From Paenibacillus harenae (lineage in GTDB: Bacteria; Bacillota; Bacilli; Paenibacillales; Paenibacillaceae): DNA of 64,000 bases. The translations under genes were made by a program, and so were the position numbers. Location: positions 1-64,000 of the forward strand of contig NZ_JAUSST010000003.1 in assembly GCF_030812415.1 (NCBI RefSeq), given 5' to 3'. The notes below the pieces were generated by a model, which was given only the letters and a program-made list of their open reading frames with translations, was not told the origin of the DNA and ran no database searches. This document shows positions 52,676-61,138 of the stretch, in pieces (positions within the stretch are counted from its first letter, which is position 1; every line of letters begins with the position of its first letter).

Positions 52676-53593
52676 ATGGAATTGCGCCAACTGAATACGT
52701 TCCGCACGGTTGCGTCAACATTAAATTTCAGTCGGGCTGCGGAAGCGTTGAACTACGTCCCCTCCAACGTCACGATGCAAATAAAAGCATTGGAGGATGA
52801 GCTTGGTGTTCGTCTCTTTGACCGCTTGGGCAAACAGCTCGTTCTCACAACTGCGGGTAATCGCTTTTTAACTCATATCCAAAGCGTTCTAGACAAATTG
52901 GATGAAGCTCGCAGCGCCGTTCATGACAATGAAAATCTAAGCGGCACCCTAACGATAAGTGCCAACGAGGTTCTTTGCGCCTATCGACTTCCAGTTGTCT
53001 TTCGCCTATTTCGTTCGCGCCATCCGGGAGTGCGTCTCATCTTCCGCTCCGTTTCCAATCAGCAACTCAAGCAAACCCTCTTTGAGGGAACCGCGGATGT
53101 CGTCTTTATGTTGGACGAACCCATTCGCTCAACGGGACTTGCAGTGGAACCGTTGCTGGAAGAAACTTTCCGATTTTTTGCCGCTCCAGACCATCCACTC
53201 GCGAAACTAACTGCACTGCAGCTGGAAGATTTTCACGGAGAAGTGTTCCTGACTAATGAAAAGGGTTGTACCTATCGAACTATGTTTGACCGGGGATTTG
53301 AGAAAGAAGGCATTGATAGCATTACGTATTTAGAGTTTCAAAATGCCGAAGCCATTAAACAATGTGCAATTGCGGGAATCGGTATTGCCTTTCTTCCTGA
53401 AATAACGGCGGAAGCCGAAGTTCAACGGGGCGAACTTATTGCTCTTCCATGGCAAATTCCGGACTTGCACGTGTATACACAGATGTTATGGCATAAAGAC
53501 AAGTGGCTTTCACCAATCATGTTATCTTTCATAGAAGCAGCAAGGGAGGTTATCGCTATAGAGCAGGAGAATAAAACCGAGAAGGAACAATGA
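52676..53593 (+). CDS. LysR-family regulator
   Basis: A 305-residue LysR protein. N-terminal winged HTH (ELRQLNTFRTVASTLNFSRA; NYVPSNVTMQIKALEDELGV; LFDRLGKQLVLTTAG) and a two-lobed effector domain (LSGTLTISANEVLCAYRLPV; GIGIAFLPEITAEAEVQRGE). ATG 52676 follows AAGGGGGAT. Divergent from the MetX-like hydrolase, with two dyads between, so it likely regulates that gene. Ligand unknown. Confidence 0.88.
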   Translation: MELRQLNTFRTVASTLNFSRAAEALNYVPSNVTMQIKALEDELGVRLFDRLGKQLVLTTAGNRFLTHIQSVLDKLDEARSAVHDNENLSGTLTISANEVLCAYRLPVVFRLFRSRHPGVRLIFRSVSNQQLKQTLFEGTADVVFMLDEPIRSTGLAVEPLLEETFRFFAAPDHPLAKLTALQLEDFHGEVFLTNEKGCTYRTMFDRGFEKEGIDSITYLEFQNAEAIKQCAIAGIGIAFLPEITAEAEVQRGELIALPWQIPDLHVYTQMLWHKDKWLSPIMLSFIEAAREVIAIEQENKTEKEQ

Positions 53594-53624
53594 TAAGCAA
53601 ATCGGCCGAAGCGATGAAAAACGA

Positions 53625-53690
53625 CGAAGAACGATAGTCAAATAAAAAGCGGTAGTCTTGGACTTTTTCTGGTCCATGGCTACCGCTGTT
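53625..53690. repeat. CTAACGGG-type repeat end with long hairpin
   Basis: ACGATAGTCAAATAAA followed by AGCGGTAG...CTTGGAC/GGTCCATGG...CTACCGCT (53648-53687). Same hairpin class as 23834-23883. Placed between convergent LysR and kinase genes, where it may act as terminator. Confidence 0.65.
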
Positions 53691-53774
53691 TCCTTTATCG
53701 AGGTCCATTTAATCCTTTATTTTCTTTGAACAACTTCGCATCTTATTGCTCATCTGAGAGCTTGAATTGCAGGC

Positions 53775-55541
53775 TCATCTGCCCGGAATGCGGATCGACA
53801 CGGTCGTGCCGATACCGAGTCGGCTGAAGATGGAGACGCCGTAGGATTCGCCGTACAGCAGCTTGATCCGGTTGTCGACGTTGCGGATGCCGTAGCCCGA
53901 CAGATTGTCGCCGCTCTGCGGCAGTTCGCTGTCTCCCCGGAGCCGCATGCCCATGCCGTCGTCGATCACCTTAAGAACGATGTCGCTGCCGTCGCGGCAG
54001 GCGCGGATCGTAATGTTCACGCCACGCTCATGATCCCAGATCGCATGATTGATGCAGTTTTCGACGAAGGGCTGGAGAGTTAGCTTAATGATCGGACACG
54101 GCAGTACCGCATCGTCGATATCGAAGTGAACGCGCAGCAGGTTGCCGAACCGCACTTGCTGGATGGAAATGTAGTACCTTGTCAGTTGCAGCTCTTCATG
54201 AACGGATAACGTGTTCTTCCCTTTATTCAACGAGATGCGGTAAAATTTCGCGAGATCGGTCACCATTTTGTTCATGCGCGGGTCCGCATTGCGGATCGCA
54301 AGCGACGAGATCGAAGCGAGCGAGTTGTACAGAAAATGCGGATTGATCTGCGCTTGCAGCACGTTCAGCTCCGCTTCCCGCTTGTCGATCTCCTTCTTGT
54401 ACACGTCGGAGATGAGCGAGCTTAGCCGCTGGCCCATCTTGCGCAGGGCGTTGCCGATCTGTCCGATCTCGTCGCGGCCGAGCGGGCGGATGTCGGTTAG
54501 CTCGAACTCTTCCTTCTCGATCCGCCTCATCATGCCGACAAGCGTCTCCACCCGTTTCGTGAACAGCCGCGCCGTTACGTAGATGAGCAGAGCCATGACG
54601 GCGAGGCTGGCGATCGCGTAAGTGAAGATGCGCTTGGCGGCCAAGTTCGCTTTGGACAGGAAGCTGCTGTACGGAATAAGCGAAACGCTCTTCCACCCAT
54701 ATTTAGTCGTGTTGTAGACGACCAGCACATGCTCTCCGTTATACGTACTGTCGAACCTCCCCCCGCTGCCGGCGGGAAAAACATCCGGAAGGCCGATCGG
54801 CTGATTCAGCAAGCTTTTGTCCTTGGCCGACATGACGATCCCTTGCTCATTCATGATGAGCACCGTCTTGTCCGACGATTCCTTCTCCATAAGCCGGAAA
54901 ATATCCGATTCCAAAATATTGATCGTCAGTACGCCGTACGCGTTGTTCATGCTGTTGATATTCAGCATGCGCGAGAGCGTGAACATCGGCGGCGTGTCCG
55001 GCTCGGAAGGCGACGTCACGAAACGGACGTTGCCGAAGCTGCCGCTGAGCGACTTATAGGCAAGAGACTGGCGAAACGTCTCGTCCATTTTTTTGATAAA
55101 AAGATCGTCGGCGGGCAAGGTGTCGTTGTTGATGTAGATGGACATCGAATCGATGTCCGGATTCGTCGTCAACATGTTAACGAACGAGTTGTTGATATAT
55201 TTGTAGGCATCGACGAAAAGGGAAGGATCCTTCGAATAATCGTTCGTTAAATACGCGCGCAGCGTACTGTCCAGGTATACCGTCGCGGACAGCTTTGTAT
55301 ACGTATCGAGCTTGTTCTCAAGGTTCGAGTTGATCTGCGCGACGGTCGAAGCGGTGTTCGCCACCATCTGGTCGGACAGCTCGCTGCGAATCGTCAAATA
55401 AGAGTACAAGACGAAGAAGAGCAGCGGCAGGATGCCGCCGAGCAGGAACATGACGAACAGCTTCTCGCGAAGCCGCCAGTTGTACAAAGGCTTCATCAGC
55501 CAGCCGGACAGTTTTCTCATTCTCATGCGCGCACGCTCCAC
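53775..55541 (-). CDS. sensor histidine kinase (YesM type)
   Basis: Up to 588 residues. Two membrane segments (about 25-45 and 305-325) enclose an extracellular dCache-like sensor. A HAMP domain (RLFTKRVETLVGMMRRIEKE) comes next, then the His-kinase domain with HFLYNSLASISSLAIRNADP (phospho-His) and the ATPase box QPFVENCINHAIW, DDGMGM and GYGIRNVDNRI. The start could be GTG 55541 or ATG 55526. It follows the response regulator gene by 6 bp, so they share one message. Typical of Paenibacillus-group sugar-sensing pairs next to Lpl-type ABC operons. Confidence 0.9.
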   Translation of the reverse strand: MERARMRMRKLSGWLMKPLYNWRLREKLFVMFLLGGILPLLFFVLYSYLTIRSELSDQMVANTASTVAQINSNLENKLDTYTKLSATVYLDSTLRAYLTNDYSKDPSLFVDAYKYINNSFVNMLTTNPDIDSMSIYINNDTLPADDLFIKKMDETFRQSLAYKSLSGSFGNVRFVTSPSEPDTPPMFTLSRMLNINSMNNAYGVLTINILESDIFRLMEKESSDKTVLIMNEQGIVMSAKDKSLLNQPIGLPDVFPAGSGGRFDSTYNGEHVLVVYNTTKYGWKSVSLIPYSSFLSKANLAAKRIFTYAIASLAVMALLIYVTARLFTKRVETLVGMMRRIEKEEFELTDIRPLGRDEIGQIGNALRKMGQRLSSLISDVYKKEIDKREAELNVLQAQINPHFLYNSLASISSLAIRNADPRMNKMVTDLAKFYRISLNKGKNTLSVHEELQLTRYYISIQQVRFGNLLRVHFDIDDAVLPCPIIKLTLQPFVENCINHAIWDHERGVNITIRACRDGSDIVLKVIDDGMGMRLRGDSELPQSGDNLSGYGIRNVDNRIKLLYGESYGVSIFSRLGIGTTVSIRIPGR

Positions 55542-55547
55542 TCCAGC

Positions 55548-57176
55548 CTATAGATGCATTTTGCGATACTCGTTCGGGGTGCTGCCTTTGTGCTTCTGGA
55601 ATACCGAGCAGAAGTAGGATACGTTCTCGTAGCCGACCTTATGGGCAATCTCGCGTACCTTCAAGGACCGGTCCTTGAGCAGTTCGGAGGCATGCCCCAT
55701 GCGGATACGGGTCAAGTAATCGAGAATCGTCTCGCCCGTCTTGTCTTTGAAAATAGAGCGAACGTAGTTCGGCGACAAGTATACCTCCTTCGCAATGTCC
55801 TCTACCGTGATCGGCAGATGATAGCGATCGGCAATAAGCTTCGTGATCTGGTCAGCCACCGATTGATTGCGGTCGAGATCTCGCTCGCTGGCCGCCTTCA
55901 GCAGCTCGCCGCAGAAGCGCAGCGTATACGCATGGAAATGGGCGATCGTCGGAAGCGTCGACAGCTCTTTCCAATGATCGGCAAGCAGATGGTCTCGCAC
56001 GGTGCCGGCCATAAGCATTGCGAAGTGTTGTTCCAGAGAGGTCAGAAGCTGAATAATGGCCCTTACGGCGTAGTTCCGCTCGATTCTGTCTTGTCTCATC
56101 CCGGTGAACCAATCGTCTAACACCTGCGAGACACGATCCGCCTCGGACGCTGAAATCGCTCCGATGAGAGCGGCAACGGCATGCTCGGCGTTAAGTTCTT
56201 CCGATTGCTTTACCCCCGATACCGTGCCGGGGGAAATGACAGCGCCTGCTTGCCGATAAAGCTTCTCGTCATTGCATCGCTTCGACTCCTCGTAAGCTTC
56301 TTTGAGCAGGGGGAAGCCCTTGTACGGGTTGGACAACCCAATCGATAAATCCACGTTACCGCCAACCGCTTGCGATAGTTCTTCACGCAACAGCTCCCAG
56401 TACGAGTGCTCCCATTGCTGTGACTTGCCCTGAAACAGGACGAACAACGTGCTCGCGCCGGTCTCCAGCACGATCGCGGCGTCCAGCCTCTGCTTCAGCA
56501 CGGCGCGCGCGCACTCCGCCGCATCGTAAGCTAGCTCGCCTAACGCCGCAGCTTCGGATGCCGTGCCTTCATTGTCAGCGGCATCGCGAATCGCCGTGAC
56601 GGCGGAACGCATGCCGCCCGGAAAAGCCGGCAGCTCGAACGTCATGTACACTGCGCCGTAAGGTAGATGAGCCGTGAAGCCCGATGCCTGGCTCTCCCAC
56701 TGGCGAATCCATTCCATGCGCCGCTCCTCAAGCGGCTCGCGCACGATTCGAAGCAGCAGCCTCTCCAGCAGCCAACCGCCGCCTTGACCCGCAAGCTGTT
56801 CCTCGTCGCACTTCTTCTTCACCTTCTCGAGCAGCGCGAGCAGCTCCTCCATATCGATCGGCTTCAGCACGTAGCCGGCCGCTTCAATATTAAGCGCCGA
56901 CTTAATATATTGGAATTCATTATGACCGCTTAAATAAATGAGCTTGACGCTCTTGTCGATTTGCTTCGCCCGGCGTCCGAATTCGAGGCCGTCCATAATC
57001 GGCATTCGCACATCGGTTACGATAATGTCGGGCTTGAGCTCGGCCAGCTTGCCAAGCGCCTCCTTGCCGTTGCGCGCCGTTCCGGCTACGCGAATGCCCA
57101 CTTGCTCCCAGGGCACATAGTGAACCATCGTTTCAAGCTCGATCGCTTCGTCGTCGACCAGCAGCACGCTGTACAT
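55548..57176 (-). CDS. AraC-family response regulator (YesN type)
   Basis: A 542-residue regulator. Receiver domain at 1-120 (SVLLVDDEAIELETMVHYVP; phospho-acceptor D55 in IIVTDVRMPIMDG; K at the YLSGHNEF end). A long middle region of about 300 residues of unknown fold is typical for the YesN group. Two AraC helix-turn-helices are in the last 100 residues (PITVEDIAKEVYLSPNYVRS; LKVREIAHKVGYENVSYFCS). Start at 57176 behind GGCGGGTGG. Divergent from the ABC operon it should activate. Confidence 0.92.
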   Translation of the reverse strand: MYSVLLVDDEAIELETMVHYVPWEQVGIRVAGTARNGKEALGKLAELKPDIIVTDVRMPIMDGLEFGRRAKQIDKSVKLIYLSGHNEFQYIKSALNIEAAGYVLKPIDMEELLALLEKVKKKCDEEQLAGQGGGWLLERLLLRIVREPLEERRMEWIRQWESQASGFTAHLPYGAVYMTFELPAFPGGMRSAVTAIRDAADNEGTASEAAALGELAYDAAECARAVLKQRLDAAIVLETGASTLFVLFQGKSQQWEHSYWELLREELSQAVGGNVDLSIGLSNPYKGFPLLKEAYEESKRCNDEKLYRQAGAVISPGTVSGVKQSEELNAEHAVAALIGAISASEADRVSQVLDDWFTGMRQDRIERNYAVRAIIQLLTSLEQHFAMLMAGTVRDHLLADHWKELSTLPTIAHFHAYTLRFCGELLKAASERDLDRNQSVADQITKLIADRYHLPITVEDIAKEVYLSPNYVRSIFKDKTGETILDYLTRIRMGHASELLKDRSLKVREIAHKVGYENVSYFCSVFQKHKGSTPNEYRKMHL

Positions 57177-57390
57177 GTAGCCACCCGCCTTTTTTTCATG
57201 AATATCATTCCATTGATGCTGCGCTTTCCTCCAGTGTAACGGCAATGCCGTTATTCAACAACGGAGGAAGAGGAAGTGTGTGGGTTTGTAGCACGAATTG
57301 TTAAATCCTTATATAGAACGGCTATAGTGCCGGACCTATAATGAGGACACGAAGCAAAGAAAGCGCAAACCATTTACGGGAGGCTACACG

Positions 57391-58377
57391 ATGTCCATGC
57401 TATCGAAAGCGCAACCTAACCATCGCAGCGCGCCTGCCGTCCGTAAGCCTCGAGGGGGCGGACTGCTCGGCAGATTGAAGGAGCAGCGCTTGCTGTACGT
57501 GCTTATGCTGCCGGCGATTATTCTGACTTTCATGTTCTCCTATGTGCCGATGTTCGGGCTGTATATGGCATTCATTAATTATCAGCCGGGCGGCGGGTCG
57601 TTCTTCAGACAGTTCTTCACGACCGACTTCGTAGGACTGCAATGGTTCGAATATTTTTTCACGAACGGCGACTTCGTCCGAATCATGCGCAATACGCTCG
57701 CCCAGAGCTTCCTGTCGCTTTTGTTCGGATTCCCTATGCCGATCATACTGGCGCTCATGATTAACGAATTGCGTAACGGCTGGTTCAAGCGGACATTCCA
57801 GACCGTCTCTTATATGCCGCACTTTATTTCGTGGGTTATCGCCGCGAACATCATCGTCACGATGTTATCCTCCGGCGGGGTCATCAACAACCTGCTGACG
57901 GGACTCGGAATCGTCGACGAACCGATCCAGTTCATGCAGAAAGGGCCGCTGTTCTGGTGGATCATCGCCATCTCGAATACGTGGAAGGATATGGGCTTTA
58001 ACGCCATTATGTACTTGGCCGCGATCTCGGCGATCAACCCTGAACTGTATGAGGTAGCCAAGGTGGACGGAGCGAGCAGGCTGAAGCAGATGCTGCACAT
58101 TACGCTCCCGTCGATCCGGCCGACGATCATTATTTTAGCTATCCTTGCGGTCGGCGGCATTCTGAATGCCGGCTTCGATCAGCAATATTTGCTCCAGAAC
58201 AACACGGTACTGCAATATTCCGAAGTCATCGACACGTACACGTACAAGTATGGTTTGCAGAACGGCATGTTCTCTTACGGTGCGGCTGTCGGCTTATTCA
58301 AATCGGTCGTGGCTTTCATACTCGTCATCAGCGTGAATCAGATGGCCAAAAAAATGAATGAACAGTCCTTGTTCTAG
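57391..58377 (+). CDS. sugar ABC transporter permease, LplB type
   Basis: A 328-residue integral membrane protein with six membrane segments and the EAA loop YEVAKVDGASRLKQMLHITL before the last pair. The N-terminus MFSYVPMFGLYMAFINYQPG is typical of LplB/oligosaccharide permeases in Paenibacillus. GGGAGG precedes the ATG. First gene of an operon with LplC-type permease, lipoprotein and GH36-like enzyme. No ATPase gene lies here; such systems share an MsmX-like ATPase encoded elsewhere. Confidence 0.92.
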   Translation: MSMLSKAQPNHRSAPAVRKPRGGGLLGRLKEQRLLYVLMLPAIILTFMFSYVPMFGLYMAFINYQPGGGSFFRQFFTTDFVGLQWFEYFFTNGDFVRIMRNTLAQSFLSLLFGFPMPIILALMINELRNGWFKRTFQTVSYMPHFISWVIAANIIVTMLSSGGVINNLLTGLGIVDEPIQFMQKGPLFWWIIAISNTWKDMGFNAIMYLAAISAINPELYEVAKVDGASRLKQMLHITLPSIRPTIIILAILAVGGILNAGFDQQYLLQNNTVLQYSEVIDTYTYKYGLQNGMFSYGAAVGLFKSVVAFILVISVNQMAKKMNEQSLF

Positions 58378-58401
58378 CAAAACGAAGAGGAGATAAGCGC
58401 C

Positions 58402-59289
58402 ATGGTGAAAGACAAGAAAGATTTTCTCTTTATGACCGCCGTTTATGCGTTTATCGTTGCGGTGTTCGTCGTGACCTTCTATCCATTCTGGAATATATTC
58501 ATTATTTCGTTGAACAGCGCGGAGGATACGCTGCGGGGCAACTTGTACTTATGGCCGCGGGAATTCAGCCTGGCGAGTTACGCACAAATCTTATCCGATA
58601 GCGAAATATGGATGGCGATTAAGGTGACGGTGCTGCGAACGGCAGTCGGTACGCCGCTGGCCGTGATGACGATCAGCATGCTGTCGTTCGCGCTGAGCAA
58701 GCGGGAGCTGGTGGCGAACCGCTTCTGGATGCTGTACTTCGTGTTCACGATGTATTTCGGCGGCGGCTTGATCCCTTATTATATGGTGCTCAAAAACTAC
58801 CACTTAATCGACAACTTTATGGTCTTTATCGTACCGGGACTGATGAACGTGTTCTATATGATCATCATCCGGACGTTCATGCAGGGACTGCCGCAGGAGC
58901 TTGACGAATCGGCGAAAATCGACGGCGCCAATTATCTGCAGATATTTTTCCGCATCATCCTGCCGCTCACGACGCCCGTGCTTGCGACGATCGGACTGTT
59001 CACCGCGATCAGCCATTGGAATTCGTGGTTCGATTCGTACGTGTTCACTTACGATCCGGGGCTGAAGACGCTGCAGGCGGTGCTCGTTAAGATTCTGAAC
59101 CAATACCAGACGGGTTCGATGGTCGGGGACGCGCAGCAGATGGCCAACTCCGCCAAGCGGCTGGCCGTATCGCCGGATACGATCCGGATGGCGGCGACGA
59201 TGGTCGCTACGCTGCCGATCATCATGGTGTATCCGTTTCTGCAGAAGTATTTTGTCAAAGGCATGACGCTGGGCGCGGTTAAGAGCTGA
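58402..59289 (+). CDS. sugar ABC transporter permease, LplC/YtcP type
   Basis: A 295-residue permease with six segments; EAA loop LDESAKIDGANYLQIFFRII. It starts 24 bp after LplB with GAAGAGGAG upstream. Forms the channel together with LplB. The C-terminal FLQKYFVKGMTLGAVK motif is characteristic of this subfamily. Confidence 0.92.
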   Translation: MVKDKKDFLFMTAVYAFIVAVFVVTFYPFWNIFIISLNSAEDTLRGNLYLWPREFSLASYAQILSDSEIWMAIKVTVLRTAVGTPLAVMTISMLSFALSKRELVANRFWMLYFVFTMYFGGGLIPYYMVLKNYHLIDNFMVFIVPGLMNVFYMIIIRTFMQGLPQELDESAKIDGANYLQIFFRIILPLTTPVLATIGLFTAISHWNSWFDSYVFTYDPGLKTLQAVLVKILNQYQTGSMVGDAQQMANSAKRLAVSPDTIRMAATMVATLPIIMVYPFLQKYFVKGMTLGAVKS

Positions 59290-59408
59290 TTCGTCTGCAG
59301 GCTGAGGGCGAATGACTTAAGGGAGGTGTTGCGGCCGGATCTATTATCTATTAGGAGTACGAAACGTTTTTCTGATAAAATGACGACAACGAATAAGGGG
59401 GATTTTGC

Positions 59409-61031
59409 ATGAACGCAAAGAAATGGCTGCTCTCGATGCTCACTGCCGTAATGTTGGTATCCGTATTGTCCGCATGCGCTTCGAACTCATCCAATAAACC
59501 AAGCAACGGCAGCAACGCGGAGAATGGCGCCGAAGGCACCAACGAACCGGGTACGGAGCCGATTACGATTACGTTTTTCGATAAAAACACGGGCGACAAA
59601 TTCGATAACCAAATCGCCCAAGAGATAACGAAACGAACCGGCGTTACGATCGAAATTCAACAGCCTACCGGCAACCCGACGGAGAAGCTGAACCTGATGC
59701 TGGCGAGCGAGGACCTTCCGGATATGATCATGTTCGACCGCTCCAGCGATCTGGTGGCGAAATATATCGAAGCCGGCGCTATTATTCCGCTTAATAAATT
59801 GATTGAAGATTACGGCCATGACGTATCCGAAATGTACGGAGATGTGCTGAACAAGACGCGCTATAAGGACGGAAACAACTATTACCTGTCGAACTGGTAC
59901 GGCCTTGAGCATGAGCCGGTATTCGGCTTCAATATGCGCAAGGATATCGTGAAGGAGCTCGCTCCGGACAAAGCGGAAGGCGGCGTGCCGTTCACGGCGA
60001 CCGAATTCAAGAAGCTGCTGAGCGACTTCAAAGCGAAATATCCGCAAATCGACGGCAAAGACACGATCGCCCTTACGATGGACGGCGAGAACTTCGGCGG
60101 CACGATGGGCACGTTCAAAGGCATGTTCGGCCTGACCAACTATTACGAGAAAGACGGCAAGCTGCAATACGATGTGAAAAATCCGGCATACCGCGACATG
60201 ATCCTGTACATGAACGATCTGTACCGCTCGGGCTTGATGGACAAAGAATGGGCGATCAACAAGCGCCAAGTATGGGAGCAGAAGATCGCGACAGGCACGA
60301 TTTTCTCTTCGACCGGCGCGTACTGGGATCTTGGCAACTCCAATACGATCATTAAAAAGGACATCGGCGAGGAATCGCAGCTATTCGCTTACAAAGTCGT
60401 CGCCGACGGTCTCGATCCGTCGAAAACGACGTATGGCGGCCGGAGCTCCCTTGGCTGGGACGCGATCGCGATTACGAAGAAGAACAAAAATCCGGAACGC
60501 ACGATGCAGTTCATCAACTTCCTGGCCAGCGAAGAAGGCCAGTACTTGCTGATGTGGGGGATTGAAGGCACGCACTGGGATATGAAGGACGGCAAGCATA
60601 CGCCGCGTCCGGAAGTGCTCCAAAGCTTCAAGGACGACTGGGCGGCTTACACGAAGGAAACGGGCATTCGCAAGTGGACCTGGTTCATCAAGAACGGTCC
60701 GGGCGCCGACGGTACGCCCTACGATCTTCCAGGCCGTTACGAGCGTTCCCCGATCGACCAGATGGCGATCAAGAACTTGTCCGATTCGGTGTTCGACACG
60801 GCGATCTACGACGGTTTAAGCCCGCAAGGCGGCACGCCCGAAGCGCTGAACGAGCAGAAGATCAACGATATTACGAGGCAGGCGATCACGAAAGCGATCA
60901 TGGCGCCTTCTGCCGAGGAAGCGGGAGCGATCTTCGACAAAATGTTGTCCGACATGAAGGCGGCCGGCGACGAGAAAGTAGAAGCGGTGTATACGGCTAA
61001 CTTTGCGGTTCGTTCCGAATTGTGGCAGTAA
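59409..61031 (+). CDS. sugar-binding lipoprotein, LplA type
   Basis: A 540-residue solute-binding protein. Lipobox LSAC with Cys23 after a hydrophobic signal peptide, then a flexible Ser/Asn/Gly linker. Binding-protein core: ITITFFDKNTGDKFDNQIAQ; LMLASEDLPDMIMFDRSSDL. The long form with RSSLGWDAIAITKKNKNPER and the C-terminal INDITRQAITKAIMAPSAEE is typical of Paenibacillus YesO/LplA-like proteins. AAGGGGGA before the ATG. Delivers oligosaccharide to LplBC. Confidence 0.92.
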   Translation: MNAKKWLLSMLTAVMLVSVLSACASNSSNKPSNGSNAENGAEGTNEPGTEPITITFFDKNTGDKFDNQIAQEITKRTGVTIEIQQPTGNPTEKLNLMLASEDLPDMIMFDRSSDLVAKYIEAGAIIPLNKLIEDYGHDVSEMYGDVLNKTRYKDGNNYYLSNWYGLEHEPVFGFNMRKDIVKELAPDKAEGGVPFTATEFKKLLSDFKAKYPQIDGKDTIALTMDGENFGGTMGTFKGMFGLTNYYEKDGKLQYDVKNPAYRDMILYMNDLYRSGLMDKEWAINKRQVWEQKIATGTIFSSTGAYWDLGNSNTIIKKDIGEESQLFAYKVVADGLDPSKTTYGGRSSLGWDAIAITKKNKNPERTMQFINFLASEEGQYLLMWGIEGTHWDMKDGKHTPRPEVLQSFKDDWAAYTKETGIRKWTWFIKNGPGADGTPYDLPGRYERSPIDQMAIKNLSDSVFDTAIYDGLSPQGGTPEALNEQKINDITRQAITKAIMAPSAEEAGAIFDKMLSDMKAAGDEKVEAVYTANFAVRSELWQ

Positions 61032-61067
61032 TAGGCGGGTTAGAATCGATTGTTTAATAAATGGAGG

Positions 61068-61088
61068 GCCAGCATTGCTGGCCTTTTC
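61068..61088 (+). terminator. attenuating terminator between lipoprotein and alpha-galactosidase genes
   Basis: GGCCAGC ATT GCTGGCC then TTTT. A short stem within the operon, likely lowering expression of the downstream enzyme relative to the binding protein. Confidence 0.65.
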
Positions 61089-61138
61089 CTTTCGGGCCAG
61101 AAGCGTCCCAACATACCAATAGGGGGAGAGGATTACTC

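Noticed and set aside
59357..59376. CGAAACGTTTTTC before the binding lipoprotein as a cre box
   Set aside because: It lacks the WTGNAANCG spacing of the consensus.
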